A stretch of DNA of 64,000 nucleotides from Mytilinidion resinicola (GCF_010093595.1 NW_022985437.1:2985801-3049800); one strand, 5' to 3'. Shown: positions 1 through 11,553, numbered from the stretch's first letter. The notes: a model not told the origin generated them from the letters alone. Made by a program: numbers and translations.

Positions 1-248
1 GGTCTTACCGTTCAAACGCACGACTGGGCAGGTCAGCTAATGCTTATCATAGTATTGGGCGTCGGATTCTCACATAGAGGTACAAGGATACATGAAATCA
101 CACTCGGTGTTATATTACTCAGAATCCTGTGAGCTCTGTACAGAAAAGACCAATGTGTCCTAGCGTTCCTCCAAAGCTTGCCTCCGCCTTCACACTCAGA
201 GCACACAAGACTGCCTTGCGGCCTGCCCTCGCAACCGATGACATAGAG

Positions 249-1387
249 TCACCACTCGCCTTCGAAGATCCGCACAAGGCGAATGTATCTATAGGAACAT
301 TAGCAAAGCCGAGAAGGTGGAGGCATGCAGGAATACGTACCGATGGCAGGCCTCGCCTACGCCACCACGGAACTCCCCGATGCCGTCCAAGCAAAGCTCC
401 AGGGTCTTCAAAAGCCCGAAACTATGACTGATAGTGAAAGTCCATCGTGTGAAGACAGCCTGACTCAGAGAGATCTCTCTAATAACTTTGCCGTGGGGAG
501 ATCGCAGCCGGTCGTGGACTATGGTGCTGACGTTGGCCGGGGCAAGATTGGGGTCCATATAGCGCGGGGTCATCAGGACGAGCGTCTCGAGGTTTGGGGT
601 GAGCATCAGGATGATGCCGAGCTCCGCTGAACGATTGGCGACCGTGAGATTCTTCAGGCAGTGGAGGTCTGTGCCCTCGAAACGAATGGGGTCAAGGAGT
701 TCAGCAGTGCTGAGTCCTAAGTGCTGCTCCATGAATGGGGCTCTGGCGGATCTCGGGCCTGGATGCTCCAGGAAAGGAGCTTCCAGATTCAATAACATAA
801 TGTACTTCCTCGCCTTGCCAATGCTTGGGTTCTTGAGCAATTTGGCAAGGAACGACTGGCAGGCCAGCTTGCAGCCAAGGCCAGTGTCGACGTAGACGAA
901 TGGATGGAGGTGGTCGTAGAAATGCTTGGAAACCACTAAGGTTCGAGCTTGTGCAGAAGGTCTCCTCGATCTCGGGCGGCAAAGCGGGCGGGCGGATGAC
1001 GCTGCGCTCGTACTCATCGTCGGCATCCGAGCCCTCGTGGCAGGTCGACTTGCAGGCCATCGGGGGCGGTTGTGGAAGAGAGTTGAAATCGCCACACATG
1101 GTCAACGGTGTTTGAGAGCCACTGGAGTATTCCATCGAAGGGGCAAGCTCTTGCGAAGTTGCTTCTGGATCACCTTCAACGTCTCCGTTGACGAACCAGT
1201 AGAGAACTTTGTCTGTGCAGGCTGGCCACTTCGCATCTTTCTCAGCAAGCTTCGTGATCTGCTCCAATGAGATAGCCACCTGTCCAACTTTGACATCCAT
1301 GAACACTTGGTTCCAGACAATTTGGGCGTTGCTGACTAATAGGTGTGCTCCGGTTGCGCGATTTGCCAGACTTCTCTTCTCTGCCAT
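249..1387 (-). pseudogene. F-box-like protein gene, broken by one frameshift
   Basis: Reading on the minus strand from an ATG at 1387, about 140 codons encode a charged N-terminus ending in RPPALPPEIE, which looks like the start of an F-box. The frame then slips by one base near 950-970 and continues as LVVSKHFYDHLHPFVYVDTG, a typical F-box second half followed by a leucine-rich stretch (LETLVLMTPRYMDPNLAPAN, GLLKTLELCLDGIGEF). A good intron (GTACGT, branch GCTAATG, CTATAG; 289-340) leads to a last exon ending in TGA at 249-251. The intact intron and the long open frames on both sides suggest a recently broken gene or a sequence error at one site. Family experience suggests a substrate adaptor of an SCF ubiquitin ligase, but that is inference. 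Confidence 0.55.
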
Positions 1388-1865
1388 GACGAATCTGTGA
1401 AGATCTGATTCGTTCCTGTCTGCCTCTGTGCCTGAGTACGAAGGTGGTCGAGGTGCGTGTGATGAAGGACTGGGCGTGGAGTGAGGAAGAGGTGAGGACG
1501 AGGTGAAGACGGAGTGAAGGGGTGATGAGAGAGTAATGGAGGTTGGAGTGGCAGAACTGCCGGTGGGTTTTAAGCTTGTGCAGCCCCCTCGCTTAGCGAA
1601 AGTGGCGTGATCAACCGGTCGACTGAGGTCGACTGGGCCGCTGGGCCGAGCTTAAGATCCCTCGGGCCAGTATTAAGAGGGTCTTGGTATGTTTCTTCCC
1701 GCTGCTGGGCCCGTAGGGTGCGTCTACAGTCTTCCTTACTTCCTGGATAGCTTTTGTATTACTATTACATGGACCATAGACCACAGAGCGAGCACTGAGC
1801 ATTTGTCTTATAACAACAGTGCTTTTTCGAAAGGTTTAGTAAAGTGTATTTCTTAGTAGCTCTTA
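1388..1865. other. Intergenic, promoter side of the 1387 gene
   Basis: No convincing coding sequence. On the minus strand a short AT-rich element (GCTTAAAAC, near 1565-1573) lies about 180 bases upstream of the ATG at 1387, preceded by a GCGAGGGG-type stretch. Similar CTTAAAAG elements stand before the genes near 5.1 and 11.85 kb, so it may be a common core-promoter type. Confidence 0.3.
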
Positions 1866-2360
1866 CTATATCCCTTTGTTATTTAAAGCCTTATAAATTA
1901 AGACAAACACAGAGGTTGAATAAGTTCTTATTTGACAGCAGCTACTAGGCTTCGTCCCCCGATAGTTTTTAGAGGGATTTATGTCTTCCTCCTTAAAATC
2001 CAAGTCATCTTCGCCGAACATCATTGCCACAACCCTATCGTCGTTCGAGTCCGAATCCGGGTCATTAGATTCTTGCAGCACCGCCTCGCACTTCATCTTG
2101 AGATCCACAAGCCCATCGTTTCTCGACATTTCCCAAATCAGCTCCTTTTAGTCTTCCTCTACCCTTTTAAGAGATCCTCCGAACAAGGTTTCTGGTTCGC
2201 CTTCATACTCAGCGCCTTCATCATCCACTTGTCCAGCTCATCGCTATACTGCGTCCTCAAGTTACTTAAGGAGCAGAACGGGATAGACAAATTGACTGAG
2301 AGAGACACAGTGGGATCAATGCCCCATCGCAACCAAGCTTCCCAGACGTGTTTCTAACCC
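1866..2360 (-). pseudogene. Protein-kinase-like C-terminal relic, copy 1
   Basis: The minus strand contains DELDKWMMKALSMKANQ followed by KPCSEDLL, which matches the second relic at 9.4-9.55 kb almost word for word (there QRPFAEDLLKG). The pattern of hydrophobic residues, Gln-Arg-Pro and Leu-Leu is that of kinase subdomain XI. The frame then meets a TAG. A following acidic stretch (MSRNDGLVDLKMKCEAVLQ, 2129-1866) is open but shows no domain. Nothing of the ATP-binding lobe is visible here, so this is a decayed 3' fragment, not a functional kinase. Confidence 0.5.
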
Positions 2361-2591
2361 GTTGCTTTGCTTTCGCCAACAACTAGCTTTCCCAACTTTA
2401 CAATCCTTCCACGGTGCTCCCTCAGCTTCCGAACCTCCTTACTACTGGTAACTCAGCAAGTTCCGACCTCTTAATTGTTTCCAGGAAAGCCTCAACAGCC
2501 CGCTTCCCCGGCGGGTCTACACACTGCCCAGGGCAACCTGCGTACTCATTACGGCGCATGCGACGCGACCTTGTTCTTGGGATTTTCCATA

Positions 2592-3468
2592 CTAGATTAT
2601 AACGGGAGCCTTGGCTCTGGTAACGCCTGGAGCGTCGAGCATGATGTCGGCGAGGTGCTTGCAAGGGCGGAGGAAGATGGATTCGGTGGTATCCTCCTCC
2701 GTTCTGAACGTCATCGGCGAAGCCTCCTCGACCGCGCTAGCCATGTTTTCCGAAGTTGCCTTGGCTGTACTCGTCGTATCGGCCACCTCTTCCACGGCTA
2801 TTCGAGCGGGCCCAATTGCCTGTGCCTCTGACATGACGTGGGACATAGCTTTGCCGATAGCGGTGGGGCATCCAGGGTTTGCTGAAGTGTGGTGTTCGCA
2901 GTCCCCACTCCTAAAGAGATCGATAATGCGAAGTTGGCAGTCACCTCTTTCTGCGAAGCTTGTGAGTTCGATATATCAAACAAATAGTCCAGCATGTGAG
3001 TCTCTGCGGTATGTTGCTTCTTCAGGATGTTGGTGAGGACCTTGCCCGCATATTCGTTAAAGTTTTGCTTGCTGAACTGACGCTTCACCTCCACAAGTCG
3101 TTTTAGTTCACCTTTGTTCCGCACAGTCTTGGCAACGTGTGTGCGACTCTTAGTGAGCTTCTTATGATGTGAACGGTGCCCGTTCGGGTTTTTAGAACTT
3201 GACTTGCAAAGCAACTTTGATAGCGTCCCTGTTTAATTCGTGGGCCTGGATCCTCAAGCCCTGATCGGCGGAAATCGAATTGCTGCACTCGAGGAGAACG
3301 ATCATGCGGAAGCTCGATGCATGACGGCGCTGTCTTGGGGCTGCAGGCGATCATCAGCTGCTGTTCGGCACGAGGATGCGCTCGACGGCATTTTGTAAGA
3401 CGAAGGACGTCATGGAGGTGGCGCGTGAAACTTCCGGCCTTGGCCCTAGAGCAGTCAAAGTTTGTCAC
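2592..3468 (-). pseudogene. Coiled-coil-type gene relic, paralogue of 27.5-28.4 kb
   Basis: The minus strand encodes HHKKLTKSRTHVAKTVRNKG, then VKRQFSKQNFNEYAGKVLTN and LDYLFDIS. It then shifts frame near 2940 to RIIDLFRSGDCEHHT and an Ala/Glu-rich tail (IAVEEVADTTSTAKATSEN). The same Lys/Arg-rich block is found near 28.15-28.27 kb as HHKTLVRKRMHAAKSVQN followed by RQFNKQKFDE. A plausible first exon with an ATG near 3393 (MPSSASSCRTAADD) contains an in-frame stop. At least one frameshift and one stop make a pseudogene likely. I do not recognise the family. Confidence 0.45.
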
Positions 3469-3594
3469 GTAGCAGGTAAGAGTAGAGGCTGTACGTGTTG
3501 TATTCGATGATAAGAATGAGGATGTAGAGGAAAAGGTGAGGTCTGGAGGAAAGTGAGGCTATATACAAGAAGTGTCATGCACCTGCCGTAGCTC

Positions 3595-5034
3595 TCACCG
3601 CTGCTCTTTGACAAGGTTGATCCGGATGCAATTCTGGCTCGATCGCTTTCTCCTCAAACCAGTGGCATGCGAACTCAATCTAGAGATCTCTCTCCACAGT
3701 CCGGTACGCCTAGAACTCAATGAGGGGGTGCTCCTCAGCTCCCGCAACCTTGGCCTCCTCCTGGACCGCCGTCTCCTCACCATCCCCATCGTACCCATTG
3801 ACCCCTCCGTTCTCTTCATCCGCCTCCTTCGCCCACTTCTCCGCATTCTCTCGATCAGTAATGGCCGGATCCATCGCAAATCCAACAACCGAGCCCACCT
3901 GCCTGAACAACTTCCCGAAGTGCCCCACGGCTGTCTTTGCCTCCATCACACCAGGGAACTCCATCCAGAGATCGCCCGCTGCGTGCCGGTACCGCAGAGC
4001 TGGGTTTGTCTTCCACTCGCCCGTCATCAGGCAGAGTTGATGCTCCGAGTATAAAGGTCCGAAGTCGTCCGGGCGTTCCGCAAACAATCGATCCCATAGG
4101 CCTGAGCAACTTCCTGAAGTGCTCCGCTGCCGCCTTTGCATCCACCACTCCAGGGAACTCCTTCCAGAGATCGCCCGCTGCGTGCTGGTACCGCAGAGCT
4201 GGGTTCTTCTCCCACTCGCCGTCATCAGGCAGAGTTGTTGCTCCAGGTCATGGGTCCGAAATCGTCGGGCGTTCCGCAAGCAATCGAGCCCACCGTCCTG
4301 AACAACTTCCCGAAGTGCTCCATGGCGGCTTTCCGCATGGGAACTCCATCCAGAGATTGCCCGTCGCGTGCCAGTAGCGCGAGCTGGGTTTTTCTCACAC
4401 GCGCCCGTCATCAGGCGGAGTTGATGTTCCAAGTCTGCAGGTCCGAAGTCGTCTGGCCGCTCCGCAATGCGCATGAAGCGGGACCAACCCGCAACGCGCA
4501 TGAAGCGGGTCCATCCCGCCACGCCCTCAACACCCTCCTGCATCTCACGGGTCATGCGCCAGGTGGCGCTGTTGATCAGGCTCCCGTGAGGCGTCGGTTC
4601 TTGCAGCAGCGGGTCCACCTCTTGCCCTCAACGCCCTCCTGCGTCTCTCGGCTCCTACGCCAAGTGAGGCTGTTGATGAGGCTCACGGTGAGACGTCAGT
4701 TCTTGACCAGCAGTGGTGCGCCCTGGGCCATCGCAACGGCAGCCTCTTCGGTCGCAAAGACGATGTGGGCCGTCTGGAAGCCGGCGATTGGGCCAGTGTT
4801 TGTGAGGCTCGCGGAGACGATTTCGCCAGTGGAGATGCTTGAAAGAACCCCAAAAAGCTTGAAGAAGTGTGGGATTCCGAGGATCAGGACCGCGCGGTGG
4901 TGGCCGGGGGGGTTAGGAGGGTTGTACTGGAGGTCCTCAGTGCGGTATATCTTCCCAGGGGCTGGGGGAGAAATGGGGCAGAAGTAGCAACGCTGGGTCT
5001 CCGAGTTTGTGGAGGAGGTTTCGGAGCCCAACAA
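3595..5034 (-). pseudogene. RRM-like protein with tandemly duplicated C-terminal unit, broken
   Basis: The 5' part (5034-4696) reads HHRAVLILGIPHFFKLFGVL, then STGEIVSASLTNTGP and TAHIVFATEEAAVAMAQ, which has the beta-alpha-beta layout of an RNA-recognition-motif fold. An in-frame TGA follows (4693-4695) just before RLTVSLINS. Downstream a unit of roughly 170 bp is repeated about three times in the DNA (EHQLCLMTG, NPALRYRHAAGDLWMEFPG, HFGKLFRQVGS). The copies sit in different frames, so only the last one, plus an acidic tail ending PLIEF, reads sensibly. The 5' end has no ATG (a TTG stands at 5034), and a TTTAAAAGC element lies about 65 bases upstream. Internal duplication, a lost start and a stop indicate a dead copy. 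Confidence 0.5.
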
Positions 5035-5219
5035 ACCAGGAACGAAGGTGGTGAGGAGTGTGATGAAGGTGAGACGGAGGGCGGAAGGAGTGAGCTTTTA
5101 AATGAAGGTGTGAGGCCTCGCTTAGCTGCCTTGTTTTGCCGAAACCACCGGCCGGGCCGGCGTAATCTCTGTCAAATTAAGTATTATTGCCATCTCACTT
5201 TGTCCGGAACGTAAGTTTC

Positions 5220-5676
5220 ACTGGAGGGCGCAGAATATGGCTTAAGGGTTCTCATTACCGCAGAGCCTAACACTCACACTACTTATTTAGGTGTCTAAAC
5301 GTTCAAAACCACAATCTATGGCATGACCAAAGGCCTACTCCGTCTATAGTGGCCCGACAGATCCCACTACGAGAGTTCTTGACCGCTGCAAATAATGTAG
5401 TTATTAGATCCAGCATCTAGCATTTGTATCATACTGGAGTCGGCCATCCTGCTTCTAACCTCCCGCATTCCTGTACCGAGAGGCAATCCAGTCAAGTTGC
5501 CTTTGCAGAATAGTTAGTTTCACGAATGAGTTTTCTCGCTCTTATGCTCATTGTTCCAGGCTTAGCGCGAGCTAACGAGAACGGCCTGCTATCTCCATAG
5601 TGGCTCGATCAGGGAAGACCTTGACTGCTGTACATGGTGTCGTCGTTAAGCCCAGCATCTAGCATTTCCTTCTCGG
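5220..5676. repeat. Tandem duplication of about 245 bp
   Basis: The stretch near 5335-5430 (ending CCAGCATCTAGCATTTG) recurs diverged near 5582-5673 (ending CCAGCATCTAGCATTTCC). The blocks share ATAGTGGC, the sequence TTGACYGCTG and the CAGCATCTAGCATTT end. No coding frame is convincing. It lies directly 3' of the Tudor-type relic. Confidence 0.5.
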
Positions 5677-7019
5677 TCAATTCGTATTGCACGCCACCAT
5701 TCCCGAGGTCATCACGATGCTTTGATACTCGTGTTGGTGAGCGAGGTACTTCGCTGTCATCGCTGAGCCTAACTTCGGCGTTGGGGTGACATTGAGCTTG
5801 TCCAACGTGAATAGCTCATAGCTTTCTCGAGCTCTGCTGGTAGTCATGGTTGGCGGCGAGGAATCAAAGGGGTGCTCGTGCTCATCCATCGGGATTGGAT
5901 ATCTGTACGGCATTGAAAAATCCCTGGGCGACGCGTTCATAGTCGGTAGTCGAGTTCCACCATAAGTAGGGAGCAGTGTCCCGAGCTCTAGCCTTTTGCC
6001 CTCATCGGGGGAGGAAACGATCGAAAGGGTGCTCATGCTCCTCCGCTGGGCTTGGCCGCCGCACTTGCCGATGTACTGCTTCATGAGCACTTCGAGAGTC
6101 TCACTCGACTCGTCTACCTCGCTGTCGCTCCCTCCGTTGTGTGCGAGCAAGCCAGAGAAGACGTTCTGGATATCGTGAACCTTGGATCGTAGAACCTGAA
6201 ACTCGTAGTTGGTGACCATGGTAGGTCGGACGTCAGCGAGACTTCCACGTTCAGTCATGGTGGCGGAGGGCCACACCCGCCGGAGCATGTAGCGCCGGTT
6301 TGAGTGACTGTAAACCAAGCTCACACGGGGCTTGCAGCACTCTAACCTTGTGGGTTGGGCCCGCCCACCGCGAACGACCCACAGCTCTCTCGAGCTCCGC
6401 CGATTTGAGTTGGAGATCAAACGCCGCGGCGCCTTGCGAGCCATCTTGGCGGGCCTGGGAGGGCCATCGCTGACCTTGCTGGACTCCTGTCGGGCCTGAG
6501 AGGCGAGATTGACATCGACGCTGGCCGGCGCAGAGATGACGTTGGTAGCGACAGGTGTCTTGATAGGGACTGGCGCTGGTGCCGTTGTCTCTTCAGCCTT
6601 CCTCTTCTTTGAGGGGTCCAACGCTTTGATATCGGCCAACTCTAGACTTTTGTCCGTGTCATTGTTGAAGTCAGGAAACTTGACGCGGAACTTGGAGCTG
6701 CTGCGGAGCCCATAACCATCGTGATCTTCGCCTTGTAGAAAGCACGGTCTCCGTGGATCCAGCGTGCCATCACCATGTCGTTGACCTTGAATGTGTTGAT
6801 GACTTGCACGTCGGCAGTTGGGGTTTCCGGGGTTTCGGCCTTCTTGCCAAGAATTGGGTGGTTTTCGATAGACCATTTCTCTGGCTGAGTAGCTTTCTTC
6901 TCCTGAGCCTGTAGCACAGCTAGCTGGTTGAGTCTTCCCTGACTCAAAGATTTGTAGCACTCTGACCTTGTGGGTTGGTTGGGCTTTCCCGACCTCCGCC
7001 AGTCTGAGTTGGAGATCAA
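5677..7019 (-). pseudogene. Tudor-domain (SPF30/SMN-like) gene relic
   Basis: The minus strand encodes WSIENHPILGKKAETPET, then FKVNDMVMARWIHGDRAFYK and AKITM. The frame shifts near 6700 and continues KFRVKFPDFNNDTDKSLELA, DIKALDPSKKRKAEE. This is the five-stranded Tudor pattern (functional groups VNDMVMARW, AFYKAKI, VKFPDF) followed by a basic tail, as in SMNDC1/SPF30 splicing factors. The further C-terminus contains an inserted stretch (LISNSNRRSSREL and flanks) that also occurs near 6.95, 7.3 and 7.6 kb, then a Ser-rich tail (ETLEVLMKQYIGKCGG, SMSTLSIVSSPDEG). The frameshift inside the domain makes a functional product unlikely. Confidence 0.5.
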
Positions 7020-7660
7020 ACGCAGCAGGCGGCCATGGTAGTGCTCGGCGGCAGTGACAGACGGGCCGTTCTGGAAATCATCGCTGGCCAGTTCGGCAAG
7101 GCAGGTGAGGGAGGCCCCCGTTCTAATTCCTCTCGTACCAATCGGTATTCTCCCTCACGCCTAGCATGTCCCGCGGCACATGAGGCATGAAAGGGCCGAC
7201 TGGCGTAAGGGAATTGTATGGAAGGGACGAAAGCAGGACTTAAGCTCACACCAAGCTTGCAGCACTCTGACCCTGTGGGTTGCGCTTACCTGGCGCACAC
7301 GTCCCGTTGCTCTCCCGAGCTCCACAAGTCTGAGTTGGAGATCAAGCGCAACAAGCGGCAATGGTAGTGCTCGGCGGCGGTGAGGGAAGGGTCGTTCTGG
7401 AAATCATCGTTCGCTAGGTTCGCGAGGCGGATGAGGTCCCGGTCTAGCTCCTCTTCGATGTTCTCGTGCCAATCGGTATTTCCCCGCACGCAGGCGTGTC
7501 CTGCAACCCACAGAAGTCGCCGAGACGGGTGACCATTTATCGCCAGTTTGTGTCTCCTATGAGTCAAGCTCTCGAAGAGCTTGAAGCATTCTGATCTAGT
7601 GGGCTGGCTTCGCTCAGCACTAACCGCCCATGGCTTGTCCTGAGCTCTGCCAGCTGTCCT
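6930..7660 (-). repeat. Dispersed repeat fragments (DDFQNDPSLTAAEHYH / LLRLISNSD)
   Basis: Two blocks, 7016-7150 and 7344-7500, are clear diverged copies. In both the minus strand can be read as DDFQN(D/G)PS(L/V)TAAEHYH followed by RLLRLISNSD. A shorter piece with LISNS and a cysteine/lysine motif recurs near 6.3-6.42 and 7.57-7.66 kb. Only the copy at 7286-7567 keeps the frame open for about 90 codons. It appears to be a duplicated exon fragment of an unknown gene, partly inserted into the Tudor relic. Confidence 0.45.
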
Positions 7661-7790
7661 CGTAGAATCTGCTGCTGGAAGGTCACAATCTCCTTATTGG
7701 TTGTTATCGAGTGGACAATCAGCGAGCGTTCACCGGTCCGCATCGCATGCGAAGACGCAAACGAGGTGGCGAGGAGCCATGCCACGGAGT
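7564..7790 (-). pseudogene. Short relic of the HSITT/FQQQ family
   Basis: The minus strand reads RSLIVHSITTNKEIVTFQQQ then ILRGQL. The same pattern appears near 8.48-8.60 kb ([20 protein letters not shown]) and twice near 42.1-42.3 kb. Flanking frames are not open for long. The function is unknown. Confidence 0.35.
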
Positions 7791-8272
7791 TGAGGACTCT
7801 GCCGGCTTCGATAGTAGGAATGGCTTGCGTCTAGATGGGAGTAGGCTTCTCGTATTCAAGGAATTTGAGGACATTGAGAGTCGACATAGAAAGAGACATT
7901 CGAAGCCACATCCGCACGGTGGATCAAGATCTGGTCTCAGTTCGGAGTTCGGCATTCACCGATGAAGAGGCAGGAAGGTGTGCTGACGAGACCGAGCGGC
8001 CGAAGGATGCAGGAGTGAATGTGTGCTGTGACTGTGCTGGGGTAGCGGCTACAAGACTCTTAGTAAGTGGAATGCAAACGAAACAGATGCTCTTTGTACC
8101 TGGTCAGCTTGGCGGTCCTCCTCAGCTGCCCAAACATGGTCTTCCAACCCACCCTGTCTGGTCCAAGGCCCGAAGGCGATACCTCAAAGGCTGACGAACG
8201 TCTCCAGGTGCCAGCGGCCGATCCAGAACATGCGATTGTAGTTGTTGTGTCGTCGATGGCACTAGCTCAATC

Positions 8273-8625
8273 CTACTCCTTGGACTCTTCCTTCACATCT
8301 TCAGTTGGCGCCAGCGGTCTGTGGGTTCTGCATCCGGGCGAACTTGCGCATGAGGGAGTCTCGGGAGTAGTTGTTGAAGTTGACACCCGCAACATCGGTG
8401 TCGTCAAGGGCACTAGCTCCACCGGCTCTTCTGCGGTCATTGTCTCGTCCTCCGGTGCAATCATCTGAAAGTAGCCCTTGTCTCTTGTCCTCGACGTGTA
8501 GAACCTGCTGCGGCAAGGTCATGATCTCCTCGAATGACTGTGGATCTGTTATCGAGTGGAAGAGCAGGAAGCCCTTGCCGGTCCGCGTGTCCTCCCCTCG
8601 CACGCATGGCCGAGTACTCCTCCTG
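8273..8625 (-). pseudogene. Relic of a small conserved gene ([14 protein letters not shown] family)
   Basis: From about 8603 the minus strand reads [37 protein letters not shown], then [20 protein letters not shown] and [20 protein letters not shown], ending at a stop near 8301. The second half matches the plus-strand copy at 14.9-15.1 kb ([28 protein letters not shown]). No ATG in frame is convincing. It may be a remnant of a larger gene joining the HSIT block and the VNFNNY block. I do not know the family. Confidence 0.4.
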
Positions 8626-8758
8626 GCCGGTCGGCTTACTGACCGGGAGATGAATCGTGATCTGGCAGGTTCGGTGGTGCGGTGTTGTCAGTGTTTGCGA
8701 TGATGGACATGGATTGGAGTGGACTGAATGGGGCGTTCAATCCACGCGGCCACCAACA

Positions 8759-9115
8759 ACCCCAAAAAATCACGTGACGTCCAAATCAGGTATAACGTCC
8801 CCTTAGTAAGTAAATTTTACACTGAGCATATTCCTCTTGACCAATCAGCTACTTTCCAGCTAAAGTGCTTCTAACAGTGGTGTTAGGCTTCCAAGAGTGT
8901 CGCTGAAGCAGGAGAATAACTGTGTGCCTAGCCTTTTCTTCAGAAAACAAGATGTAGGGGTTAAAATGCTAGATATCGGGCCTCCTCTTGACTAATCAGC
9001 TACTTATTAGCTGGGTTACTCCTGACAGTGGCATTATGTTCCAGGAGTATCACCTAAGCATAGTCACGTTTTGCAAGTTCACTAGATTTACAAAGAGGAA
9101 ATCTAGACCTTTCAC
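8759..9115. repeat. Tandem duplication of about 150 bp, non-coding
   Basis: Bases 8832-8909 and 8982-9060 are diverged copies. Each has CCTCTTGAC, AATCAGCTACTT, an AACAGTGG/GACAGTGG core and a CTRAAGCA end. No open frame is shared. The stretch separates two minus-strand relics and may be an old non-autonomous element. Confidence 0.45.
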
Positions 9116-9387
9116 GAGTGCCTCCATCTAGTCTACCTTCCAAAAGCTCCAGTCTAATTTCATCACTGAGCGTTTGGATCTCAACGGACCCTCATCCTCT
9201 TTCCCTTACGTGGTACACGCCGGCTCGATGTTCCTACAGCCTCAATCTCGATCGCCGCCTTTATGGTTTTGGGCTTTCCATTCACTGTCCTCTATACTCC
9301 GGCCTCAACTTATTCTTCTTCATGCCCGCTCCAAGCCGCGCCTCCTTCAAGACATTGACATGCGTCGGCCACCGCAGGCAATGCGAG

Positions 9388-10678
9388 TCACAGCAATACC
9401 TCACTCGCCTTAGACATCTTCTTAATCAACTTCCTCCCGTCTTTCTCCACTCCCTTCAGAAGATCCTCCGCAAAAGGTCGCTGAGTCGCCTTCATACTCA
9501 ACGCCTTCATCATCCACTTGTCCAGCTCATCGCTATCCTGTTGCCTCAACTTCCCTTTTCCACGTCCTCCTCAAGCTGCGCCTCTTTCGAGACATTGATA
9601 TGCGTCGGCTTCCGCGGACACTGCTTATCCCAGTAGTGCCTATCCTTCGCATGCACGCCCGTCGGATTCTTGTTCCTTCAACTAGCCCACTTCCAGCCGA
9701 TGGACTCCTGCTGCTCCTCCACCAGCGCCTTGCCTGTCGCTAGGTAGTGCACGCATGTCCCGAGACTCCAGACATGCGCCTTGCGCGTCGAGATGCGCGG
9801 TGGCTCCGGCAGCTGCCCCAGATACGTGCCCCGCAAGGTCGATCAGCGATGCTCGTGATTTCCGCAATGACGCTTTTCCGGTGGAGTTGGCATTAGGCCA
9901 TTGGCGGAGAACTGCAGATCTCGAATCATGCCATAGCTGTTGGTATGGTCCATGTCCTTGCAGTCTGGCTGCACGTTGTCCTTCGATGTGATGTAACCAG
10001 CCAGATTGTGATCCATGATCAATCGCAGAAGTCGATTCAGCCATGTTAGATCGAACTTCTCGTAGATTTTGGAAAGCAATGGGACGCGACAAGATAGCCC
10101 CACACCGACAAAGAGAGAGAGAGGTACCGAATGCCGTTGCACCCGCCATCTTGATACTCCCACACCATCTCGAGGTTGTTGATGCCTTGGGCCCATTTGT
10201 AGGTCAGCAGAGGTGGTACTGCCGAGTCCGAAGGCCTGATCCAGGCAGGAAAGAGACGTCGCTGATCAGCCTAGGACCAGAGATACCGGTCGACATAGGC
10301 ATCGGTAATCTTCTCGATCGGCTCGATGTCATAGACAGGGTTGATAGTGCTGTGATTGTCGTTCATATCGATGCCGACGTCTTTGAAGGACGTCTACATC
10401 ATCCGCTTCGTTATCTCCACCGGAATGATCGGACTGCCCGTCCTCCTCCCCTCTTCCAGCAACGCCGCGCGGTCCGCCTGGAACGCGGCGACGGTGTCCT
10501 GGAAAGCGTGCTTGAAGCGCACCTTGGCGTTGATGGCGGCTTGCTCGCTGAGTGAGTAAAAATCGCTTGATCGGTAAATAGATCCCAAGTGCCTCGAAAG
10601 GACGTGTTCCGCGGGGCGTACTTGGCGGGCGTGAAGTGATCCCGCTGTGACAGTATCGACGCTGGATAGGAGGTACAT
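9388..10678 (-). pseudogene. Protein-kinase-like gene, multiply broken (copy 2)
   Basis: Pieces in order on the minus strand: SEQAAINAKVRFKHAFQDTV (about 10.55 kb); [79 protein letters not shown]; then, in another frame, GTYLGQLPEPPRISTRKAHV with WSLGTCVHYLATGKALVEE (kinase subdomains VIII-IX); and finally DELDKWMMKALSMKATQ, RPFAEDLLKGVEKD (subdomain XI), stopping at 9388. Catalytic HRD and DFG motifs are not visible. At least four frame changes or stops occur. A short piece (9337-9385) is duplicated at 9577-9625. Confidence 0.5.
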
Positions 10679-10871
10679 GGATCTGCTCGGGGGATATCTT
10701 CGGGTATGTCAACATCCTAGTTGCCAGAGACGCCATGGATCTTTATCTACCCGAACGAGTCCTGGGGCGGCTCAGAAACCCGGTCCACCATAGTACTCCG
10801 GACTCGTCGGCCCCGTGGTTGGCGCCGATGCCGGAGAGTTGTCGGTTGCAGAGCGGGGAACCAGCCAAGGA

Positions 10872-11553
10872 TCATACTGTGCGTAGGCAGGAGTGCTGTA
10901 CTGAGACTGTTGCGGCATCGGGCCAAACTCGTACGCTAGAGCTGAGCGAAGGACTGCTAGAGGGGTTTCGGTGGCAGCGGCTTGTTCTGGTTGAGGACCC
11001 GCTGGCGCTGAACCATAGTGTCGATCGGACTAAGCTTGTTGGGGCCATGAAGCTGAAGTCGCCGCGTTGGGGTTTAGCGATCTTGCGTCGTGGGGATCGT
11101 GAGCGGTGCCTATTGGAATGGTGAGAGTCACCGCTTCCGCCGCTACGAGGAGCGTCTCCCATTTCGACATCGCCGTCTTCTTTCTTGACCTTGCTGCGGC
11201 TACGATCGCGACGGTGATCTCGACTTTGACGCAAGCACCCTCGCACGAAGCAGCTCCGAGGCTACTTCGTGCGAGGGTACTTGGCGTCCACCCATCTCAG
11301 AGAGGTCGGCCTAGACCGCTCAACCGCTCTGAGGAGCATCTTTCATTTCGACATCGCCGTCTTCCTTCTTGACCTTGCTACGGCTACGATCACGACCATG
11401 GGCGCGATCCCCGTCACGGTTATCCTCGCAGCGCGTACTGTCTCGATGTTCGTTCTTGACGGAGCTAGAATTTTTCTCCCGGTCGAGAGCTGCCGCAGCC
11501 GATGCAGCTTCCTCGAGCAGGGCCTCGAGATCAGAGAGTCCTGGAGTAGCCAT
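10872..11553 (-). pseudogene. SR-rich N-terminus of an RBM39-like splicing factor, duplicated and truncated
   Basis: From an ATG at 11553 the minus strand encodes MATPGLSDLEALLEEAASAA, a serine/aspartate linker and RDRSRSKVKKEDGDVEMKDA, stopping near 11320. The last block is repeated at 11246-11160 as RDRSRSKVKKEDGDVEMGDA followed by HHSNRHRSRSPRRKIAKPQR. Acidic N-terminus plus Arg-Ser dipeptides is the layout of RBM39/CC1-like splicing factors in ascomycetes, but no RRM follows. Each repeat unit is followed upstream by a hairpin element, so the unit and hairpin were duplicated together. A TTAAAAGG element near 11.85 kb may be the old promoter. Confidence 0.45.
11228..11288. repeat. Hairpin element, copy 1
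   Basis: An arm GACGCAAGCACCCTCGCACG (plus AAG) at 11228-11250 and its near-perfect reverse complement at 11265-11288 enclose a 14-base loop. There is one mismatch and one extra base in the second arm. The flank CCACCCATCTCAGAGAGGTC is shared with copy 2. Confidence 0.8.

Noticed and set aside
4136..4987. Plus-strand frame of 283 codons
   Set aside because: It is the complement of the repeated RRM-like gene tail; its length comes from the tandem repeats.
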